Below, piece by piece: positions 25,977-35,323 of a DNA stretch of 64,000 bases. The translations under genes and the position numbers were made by a program. The stretch's first letter is position 1; the number at the start of each line of letters is the position of its first letter. Source of the stretch: Saccharopolyspora kobensis (lineage in GTDB: Bacteria; Actinomycetota; Actinomycetes; Mycobacteriales; Pseudonocardiaceae); contig NZ_FNVB01000004.1 of assembly GCF_900108315.1 (NCBI RefSeq), positions 496,001-560,000 on the forward strand. The letters are read 5' to 3'. The notes beneath the pieces were generated by a model, which made no database searches, had not been told where the DNA came from, and saw only the letters and a program-made list of their open reading frames with translations.

Positions 25977-27449
25977 ATGAGACGAGGGATGACGTCCGCC
26001 CTCGGAGTTCTGCTGGCCGCCGGTGCGACGCTGGGCGCCACCGTTCCGGTGGTCGCCGCGCCCGCGCCCGCGCTGGACTGGCAGCCGTGCCCGGAGAACG
26101 CCGAGGTCCAGTGCGCGACCCTGCCGGTGCCACTGGACTGGGCGAATCCGGGCGGCGAGCAGATCGAGGTGGCCGTGGCGCGCCGCCCTGCCACCGACGC
26201 CGACCAGCGGATCGGTTCGCTGGTCTTCATGCCCGGCGGACCGGGCGGCACCGGCGTCGACAGCCTGCTCGCGGGCTCGCCGTTCTCCCCGGAGCTGAGC
26301 TCGCGGTTCGACATCGTCAGCTACGACCCGCGGGGCTTCGGCCGCAGCAACCCGCTGCAGTGCGACACCGAGCTGGTGCTGGCCGGGCCCGACATCCTGC
26401 CCGGCGGGCCGGAGAAGTTCGAGGAGATCAAGCGCTACAACCGGGAGGTCGCCGCGGACTGCCGCGCCCGCACCGGGCCGATCATCGACCACATGGACGC
26501 GGTCAGCGTCGCGCGCGACATCGACGCGTTCCGGCAGGCGCTCGGCGAGGAGCAGCTCAGCCTCTACGGCATCTCCTACGGCACGCTCGTCGGCCAGATG
26601 TACGCGGAGAACTTCCCCGACCGGGTCCGCGCGCTGGTCCTCGACAGCGTCATGGACCACAGCCTCAGCGCGGGCGAATTCCTCGTCACCGAAGCGGAGA
26701 CGGCGGAGGACTCCTTCACCGAGTTCGCGAAGTGGTGCGCGGAGGACGCGCAGTGCGCGCTGCACGGCGAGGACGTCGGCGCGGTCTACGACGAGCTCTA
26801 CGAGCGAGCTGAGGCCGGGGAGCTGCACGCGCCGGGCGATCCCAGCACACCGATCGGTCCGGTGCAGTTGAGCAGCAGCACGCTCGGCGCCTTCTACGGG
26901 CCGAACTGGCAGCAGCTGGCGGACCAGCTCAAGGCGCTGCGCGACGACCGGCCGGCCCCGACCGCGCTGGCGCTGCCCGAGACCATCCCGCACAGCGTCG
27001 CCGCCTTCTGCGGTGACTGGAACATCGACATCGACTCCGCCGAGCGGTACGCGCAGGAGTGGCAGCGGCAGAACGAAGCCGCGCCGCACATGCGGTTCGG
27101 CCTCGGCGGCGGCGTCGCGTGGGGCTGCATCGACTGGCCGTCGCCGGTGCAGAACCCGCAGCACGTGCCGCAGATCCGCACCGAAGCCCCGATCCTGGTC
27201 CTCAACGCCCAGCACGACCCGGCCACCGGGTACAACTGGGCGACCAATGTGGACCGCCACGTCGAGCAGGCCACGCTGCTGACCTACGACGGCTGGGGCC
27301 ACGGCGTCTACGACCGCGGCGAGTGCACCACCTCGGCCGCCGACCGGTACTTCGTCGACGGCGTCGTGCCGCCGGAGGGCACGCACTGCGCGGCGGTCCC
27401 GCCGACGGAGAACCCCACCGTCCGGCCGTACGTCGGCTGGGGCGGCTGA
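25977..27449 (+). CDS. Secreted alpha/beta-hydrolase peptidase (tripeptidyl aminopeptidase type)
   Basis: 490-aa exported serine hydrolase of the Streptomyces Tap/SlpD-like group (S33). A Sec signal occupies about 1-28 (MRRGMTSALGVLLAAGATLG). The oxyanion region is MPGGPGGTGVDSLL. The nucleophile Ser is in LYGISYGTLVGQMYA (about 200). The acid Asp is in LVLNAQHDPATGY and the His in GWGHGVYDRGEC near 445. The ATG follows GGAGGTCTCG. An inverted repeat built from CGATCGCG and CGCGATCG lies just before the ribosome site. Substrate peptides are not predictable. Confidence 0.88.
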   Translation: MRRGMTSALGVLLAAGATLGATVPVVAAPAPALDWQPCPENAEVQCATLPVPLDWANPGGEQIEVAVARRPATDADQRIGSLVFMPGGPGGTGVDSLLAGSPFSPELSSRFDIVSYDPRGFGRSNPLQCDTELVLAGPDILPGGPEKFEEIKRYNREVAADCRARTGPIIDHMDAVSVARDIDAFRQALGEEQLSLYGISYGTLVGQMYAENFPDRVRALVLDSVMDHSLSAGEFLVTEAETAEDSFTEFAKWCAEDAQCALHGEDVGAVYDELYERAEAGELHAPGDPSTPIGPVQLSSSTLGAFYGPNWQQLADQLKALRDDRPAPTALALPETIPHSVAAFCGDWNIDIDSAERYAQEWQRQNEAAPHMRFGLGGGVAWGCIDWPSPVQNPQHVPQIRTEAPILVLNAQHDPATGYNWATNVDRHVEQATLLTYDGWGHGVYDRGECTTSAADRYFVDGVVPPEGTHCAAVPPTENPTVRPYVGWGG

Positions 27450-27450
27450 C

Positions 27451-27474
27451 CGCCGTTTTCGCGCGAAACCGGCG
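27451..27474. repeat. R4 palindrome, copy 2
   Basis: 24-bp palindrome with CGCCG and CGGCG ends and the core TTTCGCGCGAAA, one mismatched pair, beginning 2 bp after the peptidase stop. A weaker relative follows at about 27494-27514. It is a likely terminator. Confidence 0.6.
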
Positions 27475-27556
27475 TGCTCGCTGAGGCGGGAGTGACGGTT
27501 CCGCGCGAAAACGCCCCGTGCACCGCGCCGCGCGGCCGTGTCTCTACCCTGGTGGC

Positions 27557-28330
27557 ATGGCCGTTGCGGTGCGTGTGATCCCCTGCTTGGACGTCGATCA
27601 GGGGCGGGTCGTCAAAGGCGTCAACTTCACCGACCTCCGGGATGCGGGCGACCCCGTCGAGCTCGCCCGGGCCTACGACGCGGAGGGCGCCGACGAGCTG
27701 ACCTTCCTGGACGTCACGGCCTCCTCCGGCAACCGGGAGACCACCTTCGACGTGGTCGGCCGCACCGCCGAGCAGGTGTTCATCCCGCTGACCGTCGGCG
27801 GCGGCGTGCGCAGCACCGAGGACATCAACCGGCTGCTGCGCGCCGGGGCGGACAAGGTCAGCCTCAACACGGCGGCGATCGCCCGGCCGGAGCTGCTCAG
27901 CGAGGCCTCGCAGCGCTTCGGCGCCCAGTGCGTGGTGCTGTCGGTCGACGCGCGCCGGGTGCCCGAGGGCGGGCAGCCCACGGCCTCCGGCTACGAGGTC
28001 ACCACGCACGGCGGGCGGCGCGGCACCGGCATCTGCGCGGTCGAGTGGGCGGCGAGGGGCCAGCAGCTCGGCGTCGGCGAGATCCTGCTGAACTCGATGG
28101 ACGCCGACGGCACCAAGGCCGGTTTCGACCTGGAGATGATCCGCGCGGTGCGGGCCGTCGTGGACGTGCCGCTGATCGCCAGCGGCGGCGCCGGAGCGGT
28201 GGAGCACTTCGCGCCCGCGGTGCGCGCGGGTGCGGACGCGGTGCTCGCGGCCAGCGTGTTCCACTTCGGACAGTTGCGGATCGGTGAGGTCAAGGACGCC
28301 ATGCGGGCGGAAGGGATCACGGTGCGATGA
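27557..28330 (+). CDS. hisF: Imidazole glycerol phosphate synthase, cyclase subunit
   Basis: 257-aa (beta-alpha)8 cyclase that uses HisH-derived ammonia to form imidazole glycerol phosphate and AICAR. Catalytic Asp residues are in [18 protein letters not shown] (N-terminus) and VVLSVDARR (about 130). Further motifs are [34 protein letters not shown] and [12 protein letters not shown]. The ATG at 27557 has TACCCT exactly 6 nt upstream (27545-27550), so it is probably leaderless. It overlaps hisI by 4 bp. Confidence 0.97.
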   Translation: MAVAVRVIPCLDVDQGRVVKGVNFTDLRDAGDPVELARAYDAEGADELTFLDVTASSGNRETTFDVVGRTAEQVFIPLTVGGGVRSTEDINRLLRAGADKVSLNTAAIARPELLSEASQRFGAQCVVLSVDARRVPEGGQPTASGYEVTTHGGRRGTGICAVEWAARGQQLGVGEILLNSMDADGTKAGFDLEMIRAVRAVVDVPLIASGGAGAVEHFAPAVRAGADAVLAASVFHFGQLRIGEVKDAMRAEGITVR

Positions 28331-28677
28331 GCGGTCTGGACCCGGCGATCGCGGCTCGCCTCAAGCGCAACGCCGACGGGCTGGTCGCCGCGATCGCGCA
28401 GCAGCGCGGCACCGGCGAGGTGCTCATGATGGCGTGGATGGACGACGAGGCGCTGCACCGCACCCTCACCACCCGCCGCGCCACCTACTTCTCCCGCAGC
28501 CGCCAGCAGTACTGGGTCAAGGGCGAGACCTCGGGCCACACCCAGCAGGTCCACGACGTCCGCCTGGACTGCGACGGCGACACGATCCTGCTGGTCGTGG
28601 ACCAGCGGGGCGCGGCCTGCCACACGGGCGACCGAACCTGCTTCGACGCGGACACCCTGCTGCCCGCCAAGCCCTAA
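28327..28677 (+). CDS. hisI: Phosphoribosyl-AMP cyclohydrolase
   Basis: 116-aa monofunctional cyclohydrolase opening the adenine ring of PR-AMP. Zinc and substrate motifs are seen: [37 protein letters not shown], and [18 protein letters not shown] followed by [10 protein letters not shown]. The HisE pyrophosphatase domain is absent, as usual in actinobacteria where hisE is elsewhere. It starts at ATGA overlapping the hisF stop and ends the last his block of the window. Confidence 0.96.
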   Translation: MSGLDPAIAARLKRNADGLVAAIAQQRGTGEVLMMAWMDDEALHRTLTTRRATYFSRSRQQYWVKGETSGHTQQVHDVRLDCDGDTILLVVDQRGAACHTGDRTCFDADTLLPAKP

Positions 28678-28731
28678 CACACCACCCTCCGACCAACCGC
28701 AACCCCAACCTCGGCCCCGGCCTCCCTTCCG

Positions 28732-28810
28732 CCTCCGGGTCCCGACCCCGCTTCCGCCTCCGGTCCCGACCCGCCTCCGGTCCCGACCCCGTCTCCGGGT
28801 CCCGACCCCG
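28732..28810. repeat. GC-rich tandem repeat after hisI
   Basis: Four degenerate tandem units of 17-25 bp related to CCTCCGGTCCCGACCCC fill the stretch after hisI. There is strong strand asymmetry (almost only C and T purine-poor sequence). It is non-coding and unit lengths vary. It could be a terminator-like spacer or slippage-prone DNA. Confidence 0.6.
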
Positions 28811-28848
28811 GCCCGTGCTGGGCGCGCCGGGACGGCGGCCTCGTGGGT

Positions 28849-28990
28849 GCAATTTCAATGGAAATCAGACGTCTGATTTCCATTGAAATTGCGTCGTTCC
28901 CGACACCCCGCCGGTGTGTCCGCGGACGACGCGCCGGTGAGGTGTGCAACTTCCATTGAAATCGAAGAGCTGATTTCCATTGAAATTGCG
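28849..28990. repeat. R1 composite repeat, copy 3
   Basis: The cleanest R1 copy. Motifs at 28852-28865 and 28876-28889 form a perfect inverted pair around CAGACGTCTG. Motifs at 28949-28962 and 28973-28986 form a direct pair. It has the same orientation as copy 2. Together with the tandem repeat it fills the 384-bp gap between hisI and the convergent TetR gene. Confidence 0.9.
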
Positions 28991-29061
28991 GAGGTCTGGC
29001 CGTCGGCGACGGAGCCGTTCGTCCGCGCCGGACGCGCCGGTGGTCCTCGGTACCAGCGGGC

Positions 29062-29673
29062 TCAGTCGAGCGCGCCGGTGAGGTAGCGCTGGAGGTTGGG
29101 GCCGACCGCGGCCACCACCGTGTCGTGGTCGGCGGAGGCCAGCGGTTCCAGGCGCACCACGTAGCGGGCCATGCCCAGGCCGACGATCTGCGATCCGCAC
29201 AGCGCCCCGCGCAGATCCGGCTGGTCCACGTCGAGCGCCTTGATCAGCTTCTCGAACATCACGTTCTGGATGAACTCCCGGAGCATCGCCACCGCGTTCT
29301 CGTTGGTCGCGATGCTGCGCACCAGCGCCGCGAACTGGCCGCCCTCCGCGTTGTCCCACACCGTCAGGAACCGCCGCAGCAGCCTCTCGGCCAGCTGCTC
29401 GCGGTCTCCGGCCAGCAGCTGCGGCACCACTTCCGCCGGGTTCACCGGGATGTGCACCGCTGCGGAGAACAGCCCGGCCTTGCCGCCGAACCAGTGGTTG
29501 ACCATCGCCGGATCCACGCCGGCCTGCGCCGCGATGGCGCGGACGGTGGCCGCGTCGTAGCCCTGTTCGGTGAACACCTCGCGCGCCGCCGCCAGCAGCG
29601 CGGCCTTGGTGTCGGCACCGCTGCGCCGCCGTCCGCGCCGCTTCGGCTCGGTGCCGTTCGTTCCACTGCTCAC
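29062..29673 (-). CDS. TetR family transcriptional regulator
   Basis: 203-aa TetR repressor with a basic N-terminus ([11 protein letters not shown]) and the DNA-binding domain at about 17-65 ([41 protein letters not shown]). The C-terminal half resembles TetR proteins with a 'TetR_C' dimer domain. The GTG at 29673 is chosen because CAGGAT lies exactly 6 nt upstream and a short upstream ATG stops at once. It is divergent from trpE, but no obvious operator was recognised in the 90-bp gap. The target is unknown. Confidence 0.82.
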   Translation of the reverse strand: MSSGTNGTEPKRRGRRRSGADTKAALLAAAREVFTEQGYDAATVRAIAAQAGVDPAMVNHWFGGKAGLFSAAVHIPVNPAEVVPQLLAGDREQLAERLLRRFLTVWDNAEGGQFAALVRSIATNENAVAMLREFIQNVMFEKLIKALDVDQPDLRGALCGSQIVGLGMARYVVRLEPLASADHDTVVAAVGPNLQRYLTGALD

Positions 29674-29762
29674 CCGCTCATCCTGGCCGCTGCGACGGTC
29701 CTGGGGCAAAGCGGTCAGGAGGGCGCGCGCGGGCCGGAACGGGTGCGCGGCACAATGTCGGC

Positions 29763-31340
29763 ATGGTCGGCGACGGTGATATCGGCTCAATCAGTCCCGG
29801 ACGCGAGGAGTTCCGCGCCCTCGCCGCGGACCGCCGGGTGATCCCGGTGGTGCGGCGGCTGCTCGCGGACGACGAGACCCCGCTCGGGGTGTACCGCAAG
29901 CTCGCCGGGAACCGCCCCGGGACGTTCCTGTTCGAATCCGCCGAGAACGGGCGCTCCTGGTCGCGATGGTCCTTCGTCGGTGCCCGCAGCGCCGCCGCGC
30001 TGACCGTCCGCGACGGCGAAGCGCACTGGACCGGCACGCCGCCCACCGGCCTGCCCGCCGGCGGCGACCCGCTGCAGGCGCTGCGCGAGACGGTCCGGCT
30101 GCTGCAGACCGATCCGCTGCCCGGCCTGCCGCCGCTGACCGGCGGCATGGTCGGCTACCTCGGCTACGACGCGGTGCGCAGGCTGGAGCGGCTGCCCGAG
30201 CTCACCGAGGACGACCTGCGGATCCCCGAGCTGGTCATGCTGCTGGCCACCGACCTGGCCGCCCTGGACCACCACGAGGGCACCATCACCCTGATCGCCA
30301 ACGCGGTGAACTGGGACGACAGCCCGGAGCGCGTGGACGCCGCCTACGACGACGCGGTGCGCAGGCTGGACGAGATGACCGAGCAGCTGTGCACGCCGTC
30401 GGCGCCCACGGTGGCGGCGTTCTCCCGCCCGAGCCCGCAGTTCGTCCGCCGCCGCGAGCCGGAGGAGCACTACGCGGCGGTGGAGAAGGCCAAGGAGGCG
30501 ATCCGGGCCGGCGAGGCGTTCCAGGTCGTGGTCTCCCAGCGCTTCGAGATGTCCACCAGCGCCGACGCGCTCGACATCTACCGGGTCCTGCGCACCACCA
30601 ACCCCAGCCCGTACATGTACCTGCTGCGGTTGGAGGCACCCGACGGCGGTACCCCGTTCGACATCGTCGGCTCCAGCCCGGAGTCGCTGGTGACGGTGCG
30701 CGACGGCCAGGCCACCACGCACCCGATCGCCGGAACCCGCTGGCGCGGTGCCGACGAGGACGAGGACTCGCTGCTGGAGAAGGAGCTGCTCAACGACGAC
30801 AAGGAGCGCGCCGAGCACCTGATGCTGGTCGACCTCGGCCGCAACGACCTGGGCCGGGTCTGCAAGCCGGGTTCGGTGCACGTCGTCGACTTCTTCCGCA
30901 TCGAGCGCTACAGCCACGTCATGCACATCGTGTCGACGGTGACCGGGCAGCTGGCCGACGACAAGACGGCCTTCGACGCGATCGCCGCCTGCTTCCCGGC
31001 GGGCACCCTGTCCGGCGCGCCCAAGCCGCGCGCGCTGGAGCTGATCGAGGAGCTGGAGCCCACGCGGCGCGCCCAGTACGGCGGCGTGGTCGGCTACCTG
31101 GACTTCGCCGGGGACGCCGACACCGCGATCGCCATCCGCACCGCGCTGGTCCGCGACGGCAGGGCCTACGTGCAGGCGGGCGGCGGGATCGTGGCCGATT
31201 CGGACCCGGTCGCGGAGGACCAGGAGTGCCTGAACAAGGCGCGCGCGGTGCTCAACGCGGTCGCGACGGCGGAGACGCTGGCCCGGCCGGGCGGCGAGCA
31301 GGTGACGGAGGAGCGGGTTGACCACCGAGCCGGGATCTGA
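29763..31340 (+). CDS. trpE: Anthranilate synthase component I
   Basis: 525-aa chorismate-utilising enzyme that forms anthranilate from chorismate with ammonia from TrpG (not in the window). The N-terminal domain (about 15-200) contains the tryptophan-feedback motif region ([18 protein letters not shown]). The catalytic domain has [41 protein letters not shown] and [18 protein letters not shown]. The ATG has CACAAT exactly 6 nt upstream, so it is probably leaderless and cannot carry a classic leader-peptide attenuator. It overlaps the following membrane gene by 23 bp. Confidence 0.96.
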   Translation: MVGDGDIGSISPGREEFRALAADRRVIPVVRRLLADDETPLGVYRKLAGNRPGTFLFESAENGRSWSRWSFVGARSAAALTVRDGEAHWTGTPPTGLPAGGDPLQALRETVRLLQTDPLPGLPPLTGGMVGYLGYDAVRRLERLPELTEDDLRIPELVMLLATDLAALDHHEGTITLIANAVNWDDSPERVDAAYDDAVRRLDEMTEQLCTPSAPTVAAFSRPSPQFVRRREPEEHYAAVEKAKEAIRAGEAFQVVVSQRFEMSTSADALDIYRVLRTTNPSPYMYLLRLEAPDGGTPFDIVGSSPESLVTVRDGQATTHPIAGTRWRGADEDEDSLLEKELLNDDKERAEHLMLVDLGRNDLGRVCKPGSVHVVDFFRIERYSHVMHIVSTVTGQLADDKTAFDAIAACFPAGTLSGAPKPRALELIEELEPTRRAQYGGVVGYLDFAGDADTAIAIRTALVRDGRAYVQAGGGIVADSDPVAEDQECLNKARAVLNAVATAETLARPGGEQVTEERVDHRAGI

Positions 31341-31923
31341 ACCGAGCCGGTCCAGGGGACTGCTGTGGCTGGTCGTGCTGCTGGCGCTGGCCGCCGCCGG
31401 GGCGTTGTGGGGCGCCAGCGGCCTGACCTGGGCCGAGCAGCTGTTCCGCGGCTCGTTCGGCAACGAGGTCCTGGTCGAGCTGACGGGCGCGGATCTGCGT
31501 CCGGAGCTGGTGCCGATGGCGCTGGCATCGCTGGCCGCGGTGGCGGCGGTGCTCGCCACCGGCGGCTGGCTGCGGCGCGTGGTGGGCGTGCTGGTGCTCG
31601 TCGCGGGCGCCGCGCTCGTCTGGCGGTCGGTGCAGGCCTTCAGCGGCGGCCTGGCGGTGCGGAGCGCGCCGTCGGCACCGCCGGGCAGCGCGCCCGTCGG
31701 TGAGGTCGCCACGCAGCCCTACGGGCCGCTGCTGGTGCTGGTCGCCGCGGTGCTGCTGGTCGTCGCCGGGGTGTTGGTCCTGCTCCGGGCGGGGCGAATG
31801 CCGGCGATGGGCGCCAAGTACTCGGCGCCCGCGACGGCGAAGCGGAAATCCCACGATCCGGACCGGCAGATGTGGCAGGACCTGGACGCCGGTCGCGATC
31901 CGACCGACGACCAGGATCGCTGA
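31318..31923 (+). CDS. Trp-region conserved membrane protein
   Basis: 201-aa protein with four predicted helices (about residues 13-30, 60-78, 84-102 and 133-153) and a hydrophilic tail. It corresponds to the 'Trp region conserved hypothetical membrane protein' found next to trpE in many actinobacteria. The function is unknown. The TTG start at 31318 follows GGAGGAGCGG and lies inside the end of trpE, so translation is coupled. The HGxxPAAW-type small protein that often follows in related genomes is not seen here. Confidence 0.82.
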   Translation: MTTEPGSEPSRSRGLLWLVVLLALAAAGALWGASGLTWAEQLFRGSFGNEVLVELTGADLRPELVPMALASLAAVAAVLATGGWLRRVVGVLVLVAGAALVWRSVQAFSGGLAVRSAPSAPPGSAPVGEVATQPYGPLLVLVAAVLLVVAGVLVLLRAGRMPAMGAKYSAPATAKRKSHDPDRQMWQDLDAGRDPTDDQDR

Positions 31924-31960
31924 ATTTATTTCAAGTTTCCCCGTGAAGTCGGAAAACCCA

Positions 31961-32015
31961 GTTCGGTACGGTTCCGAACACCCGCACCACCCGTGCACAA
32001 GGGCCGAAGGTCCTT
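31961..32015. promoter_or_regulatory. Inverted repeats upstream of the trpC promoter
   Basis: GTTCGG/CCGAAC (31961-31979) is followed by AAGGGCC-GAA-GGTCCTT (31999-32015). The second resembles the GGGNC...GNCCC dyads bound by DevR/OsdR-type regulators. Both lie in the 157-bp gap before the trpC micro-ORF. The role is uncertain. Confidence 0.3.
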
Positions 32016-32110
32016 GCTGCGCTGGGACGTTCCGGACACCCCTTGATGGGCCGGGGCCCGGGCGAGGTTTAGCATCGGCCATGCGACGGCACGGCGGGAA
32101 GGGGAGTGTC

Positions 32111-32206
32111 GTGATCGAGCGCAATGAGTTCATCTGCGCATCCAACTCGTGGTTCAGGGACTTGCGGGTAGCTGTTCGGGGCAGGGCCGGCGAGGTGTTC
32201 GCGTGA
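32111..32206 (+). CDS. Micro-ORF translationally coupled to trpC
   Basis: 31-aa frame, GTG start, preceded by GGGAAGGGGAG at ideal distance, with sequence beginning [20 protein letters not shown]. Its TGA overlaps the GTG of trpC (GTGA). It contains one Trp followed by Phe-Arg, too few for a classic Trp-run attenuator. An in-frame ATG at 32081 lies 5 nt after TAGCAT (32070-32075), so either a 41-aa leaderless form or the SD-led 31-aa form is possible. It may be a coupling leader peptide or a small protein; it is not recognised. Confidence 0.5.
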   Translation: MIERNEFICASNSWFRDLRVAVRGRAGEVFA

Positions 32207-33015
32207 CCGTTCTGGAATCCATCATCGAAGGCGTTCGCGAGGATCTTGCAGTTCGCGAATCCGCGATTCCGTTCGACGAGATCAAGCAGCTGTCCGCGGC
32301 GGCGGCACCGCCGCACGACGTGCTCGCCGCGCTGAAGGCGCCGGGCGTGGGCGTCATCGCGGAGGTCAAGCGGCGCAGCCCGTCCAAGGGCGAGCTGGCC
32401 GAGATCGGCGAACCGGCCGAGCTGGCCGCCGACTACGCCGACGCCGGGGCGCGGGTGATCAGCGTCCTCACCGAGGGACGCCGGTTCGGCGGATCGCTGG
32501 CCGACTTCGACGCGGTGCGCAAGCGGGTCGTCGGCACGCCGCTGCTGCGCAAGGACTTCATCGTCAGCCCGTACCAGGTGCACGAGGCCCGCGCGCACGG
32601 CGCGGACATGGTGCTGCTGATCGTCGCGGCCCTGGAGCAGAACGCGCTGGAAGCGTTGCTGGACCGGGTCGAGTCGCTGGGCATGACGGCGCTGGTCGAG
32701 GTGCACACCGCGGAGGAGGCCGACCGCGCGCTGGAGGCCGGCGCGAAAGTGATTGGCGTCAACGCCCGCAACCTGCATACGCTCGAAGTGGACCGCGACG
32801 TGTTCGGCCGGATCGCGCCGGGTCTGCCGCAGGACGTCCTCAAGATCGCCGAGTCCGGAGTTCGCGGGCCCAGCGACCTGATGGCCTACGCGGGCTCGGG
32901 CGCGGATGCGGTGCTGGTGGGCGAAGGCCTGGTGACCAGCGACAATCCCAAGACGGCCGTCACCCAGCTGGTGACCGCCGGGTCGCACCCCGCATGCCCG
33001 CGGCCGAGCCGGTGA
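32203..33015 (+). CDS. trpC: Indole-3-glycerol phosphate synthase
   Basis: 270-aa (beta-alpha)8 enzyme that closes and decarboxylates CdRP to indole-3-glycerol phosphate. Catalytic residues are in [15 protein letters not shown] (Lys, about 50-64), [18 protein letters not shown] (Lys/Asp) and [13 protein letters not shown]. Phosphate-binding segments are INARNL-like [15 protein letters not shown] and [12 protein letters not shown]. The GTG overlaps the micro-ORF stop. It is followed 40 bp later by trpB. The promoter is probably TAGCAT at 32070-32075. Confidence 0.95.
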   Translation: MTVLESIIEGVREDLAVRESAIPFDEIKQLSAAAAPPHDVLAALKAPGVGVIAEVKRRSPSKGELAEIGEPAELAADYADAGARVISVLTEGRRFGGSLADFDAVRKRVVGTPLLRKDFIVSPYQVHEARAHGADMVLLIVAALEQNALEALLDRVESLGMTALVEVHTAEEADRALEAGAKVIGVNARNLHTLEVDRDVFGRIAPGLPQDVLKIAESGVRGPSDLMAYAGSGADAVLVGEGLVTSDNPKTAVTQLVTAGSHPACPRPSR

Positions 33016-33055
33016 CCGGGCTGGACGGGGTCGGCGAGGCACAGGAGGTAGGGCA

Positions 33056-34324
33056 ATGACCGTGGGGGCGGATACCGCGCGCGCACACCGCCAGGGCAAG
33101 GCGGTGCCGGAAGGGCACGACCCTGACGAGCGCGGGCACTTCGGTGACTACGGCGGCCGGTTCATGCCGGAGGCGCTGATCGCCGCTCAGGACGAGCTGG
33201 CCGCCGAGTACGCCAAGGCGCAGCAGGACCCCGAGTACCTGGCCGAGCTGGACGATCTGCTGCGCAACTACGCGGGTCGCCCGTCGCTGCTGACCGAGGC
33301 CAAGCGCTTCGCCGAGCACGCGGGCGGCGCGCGGATCCTGCTCAAGCGGGAGGACCTCAACCACACCGGCTCGCACAAGATCAACAACGTGCTGGGTCAG
33401 GCGCTGCTGGTCAAGCGGATGGGCAAGCGCCGGGTCATCGCCGAGACCGGCGCCGGGCAGCACGGCGTGGCCACCGCCACCGCCTGCGCGCTGCTCGGCC
33501 TGGAGTGCGTGATCTACATGGGCAAGGTCGACACCGAGCGGCAGGCCCTCAACGTGGCGCGGATGCGGCTGCTGGGCGCGGAGGTCATCCCGGTCAGCAA
33601 CGGCTCGGCGACCCTCAAGGACGCGATCAACGAGGCGCTGCGGGACTGGGTCGCCAACGTCGACCACACCCACTACCTGCTGGGCACCGCCGCGGGCGCG
33701 CACCCGTTCCCGATGATGGTCCGCAACTTCCACCGGGTCATCGGCGACGAGGCCCGCGAACAGGCGCTGGCGCTGACCGGCAGGCTGCCCGACGCGGTCG
33801 TCGCCTGCGTCGGCGGCGGCTCCAACGCGATCGGCATCTTCCACGGCTTCATCGACGACGCCGACGTGCGGCTGGTGGGCTTCGAACCGGCCGGGCACGG
33901 CATCGACTCCGGCGAGCACGGCGCGACCCTCGGCGAGGGCACGCCCGGCACGCTGCACGGCGCCCGCTCCTACCTGCTGCAGGACGACGACGGGCAGGTC
34001 GTGGAGGCCTACTCGATCTCCGCCGGCCTGGACTACCCGGGCGTCGGGCCGGAGCACTCGTACCTGAAGGATACCGGCCGCGCCGAGTACCGGTCGGTGA
34101 CCGACGACGAGGCCATGCAGGCGTTCAAGCTGCTCTCGCGCACCGAGGGCATCATCCCGGCGATCGAGTCCGCGCACGCGCTGGCCGGGGCGATCGAGCT
34201 CGGCAAGGAGCTCGGGCCGGAGGCGATCATCGTGGTCAGCCTCTCCGGGCGCGGCGACAAGGACATGGACACCGCGGCGAAGTACTTCGGGCTCGTCGAC
34301 GAGGCTCAGGAGGGTGCGCGGTGA
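33056..34324 (+). CDS. trpB: Tryptophan synthase beta chain
   Basis: 422-aa PLP enzyme joining indole and serine. Visible are [16 protein letters not shown] near the N-terminus, the PLP-lysine motif in [38 protein letters not shown], the phosphate loop [11 protein letters not shown], and [16 protein letters not shown] at the C-terminus. It is the standard TrpB1 type. The ATG follows GGAGGTAGGGCA. Its stop overlaps the trpA start (GTGA), which fits formation of the alpha2-beta2 complex. Confidence 0.97.
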   Translation: MTVGADTARAHRQGKAVPEGHDPDERGHFGDYGGRFMPEALIAAQDELAAEYAKAQQDPEYLAELDDLLRNYAGRPSLLTEAKRFAEHAGGARILLKREDLNHTGSHKINNVLGQALLVKRMGKRRVIAETGAGQHGVATATACALLGLECVIYMGKVDTERQALNVARMRLLGAEVIPVSNGSATLKDAINEALRDWVANVDHTHYLLGTAAGAHPFPMMVRNFHRVIGDEAREQALALTGRLPDAVVACVGGGSNAIGIFHGFIDDADVRLVGFEPAGHGIDSGEHGATLGEGTPGTLHGARSYLLQDDDGQVVEAYSISAGLDYPGVGPEHSYLKDTGRAEYRSVTDDEAMQAFKLLSRTEGIIPAIESAHALAGAIELGKELGPEAIIVVSLSGRGDKDMDTAAKYFGLVDEAQEGAR

Positions 34325-35112
34325 GCCTGCGCGAGGTTTTCCAGACCTGCCGGGAGGAGCAGCGCGCCGCGCTGATCGGCTACCTGCCCGCCGGCTTCCC
34401 GACGGTGGCGGAGTCCAAGGAGCTGTTCGGCGCGATGCTGACCGGCGACGGCTCCGCCGGCTGCGACATCGTCGAGGTCGGCGTCCCGTTCTCCGACCCG
34501 GTGATGGACGGCCCCACCGTCCAGGCGGCCAGCGACAAGGCGCTGCGCGCGGGCTTCCGGCTGCGCGACACCTTCGACGTGGTCTCCTCGATCGCCGAGG
34601 CGGGCGGGCGCGCGGTGGTGATGACCTACTGGAACCCGGTGCACCGCTACGGCGTGAACGCCTTCGCCCGCGACCTCAAGGCCGCGGGCGGGCTCGGCGT
34701 GATCACCCCGGACCTGATCCCGGACGAGGGCGAGGACTGGATCGCCGCGACCGACGAGCACGGCCTGGACCGGATCTTCCTGGTCGCCCCGTCCTCCACT
34801 GAGGAGCGGCTGGCGCTGACCGCGAAGGCCACCAGCGGATTCGTCTACGCGACATCGGTGATGGGCGTGACCGGCGCCCGCGACACCGTCGGCTCGGCGG
34901 CGGCCGGCCTGGTCCAGCGCACCCGCGCGCACACGGACCTGCCGATCGGCGTGGGCCTCGGCGTGCGCTCCGGCGAGCAGGCGGCCGAGATCGCGGCCTA
35001 CGCGGACGGGGTGATCGTCGGCTCGGCCTTCGTGACCGCCGCGGAGCAGGGCGGCGTCACCGGAGTCCGCGACCTCACCGCGGAACTGGCCCGGGGCGTT
35101 CGCAGCCGCTGA
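34321..35112 (+). CDS. trpA: Tryptophan synthase alpha chain
   Basis: 263-aa (beta-alpha)8 subunit that cleaves indole-3-glycerol phosphate and channels indole to TrpB. The motif [17 protein letters not shown], the catalytic Glu/Asp segment [20 protein letters not shown] (about 48-67), [16 protein letters not shown] and [20 protein letters not shown] are typical. The GTG at 34321 overlaps the trpB stop. An R4 palindrome follows 19 bp after the stop. Confidence 0.97.
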   Translation: MSLREVFQTCREEQRAALIGYLPAGFPTVAESKELFGAMLTGDGSAGCDIVEVGVPFSDPVMDGPTVQAASDKALRAGFRLRDTFDVVSSIAEAGGRAVVMTYWNPVHRYGVNAFARDLKAAGGLGVITPDLIPDEGEDWIAATDEHGLDRIFLVAPSSTEERLALTAKATSGFVYATSVMGVTGARDTVGSAAAGLVQRTRAHTDLPIGVGLGVRSGEQAAEIAAYADGVIVGSAFVTAAEQGGVTGVRDLTAELARGVRSR

Positions 35113-35131
35113 AGCCCGGCGTCACCCGGGA

Positions 35132-35159
35132 GGTGTCAATTTCGGGCGAAATTGACACC
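35132..35159. repeat. R4 palindrome, copy 3
   Basis: 28-bp palindrome after trpA with GGTGTCAATTTC at the left and its complement at the right, interrupted only by one central mismatch. It is nearly identical to the copy before priA. It is a probable terminator of trpCBA. Confidence 0.65.
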
Positions 35160-35323
35160 TCATCCCGGTTCGGGTGCCGTGGAGTCCGAAGACTCCGGGC
35201 GTAGGCCGATCGGGTGTGCTTGTTGGGCTGTTCGCCGCAGGTGGCGGGGGAGTGTTCCGGTGCTCGCTCGTGCATCACGGGGGCCGCGCGTTCCGCGCTG
35301 GGGCGACCGATACCGTTAGCTCC

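Noticed and set aside
32081..32206. Classical trp attenuator leader peptide
   Set aside because: Only one Trp codon is present, no terminator/antiterminator pair was recognised, and the frame overlaps trpC directly.
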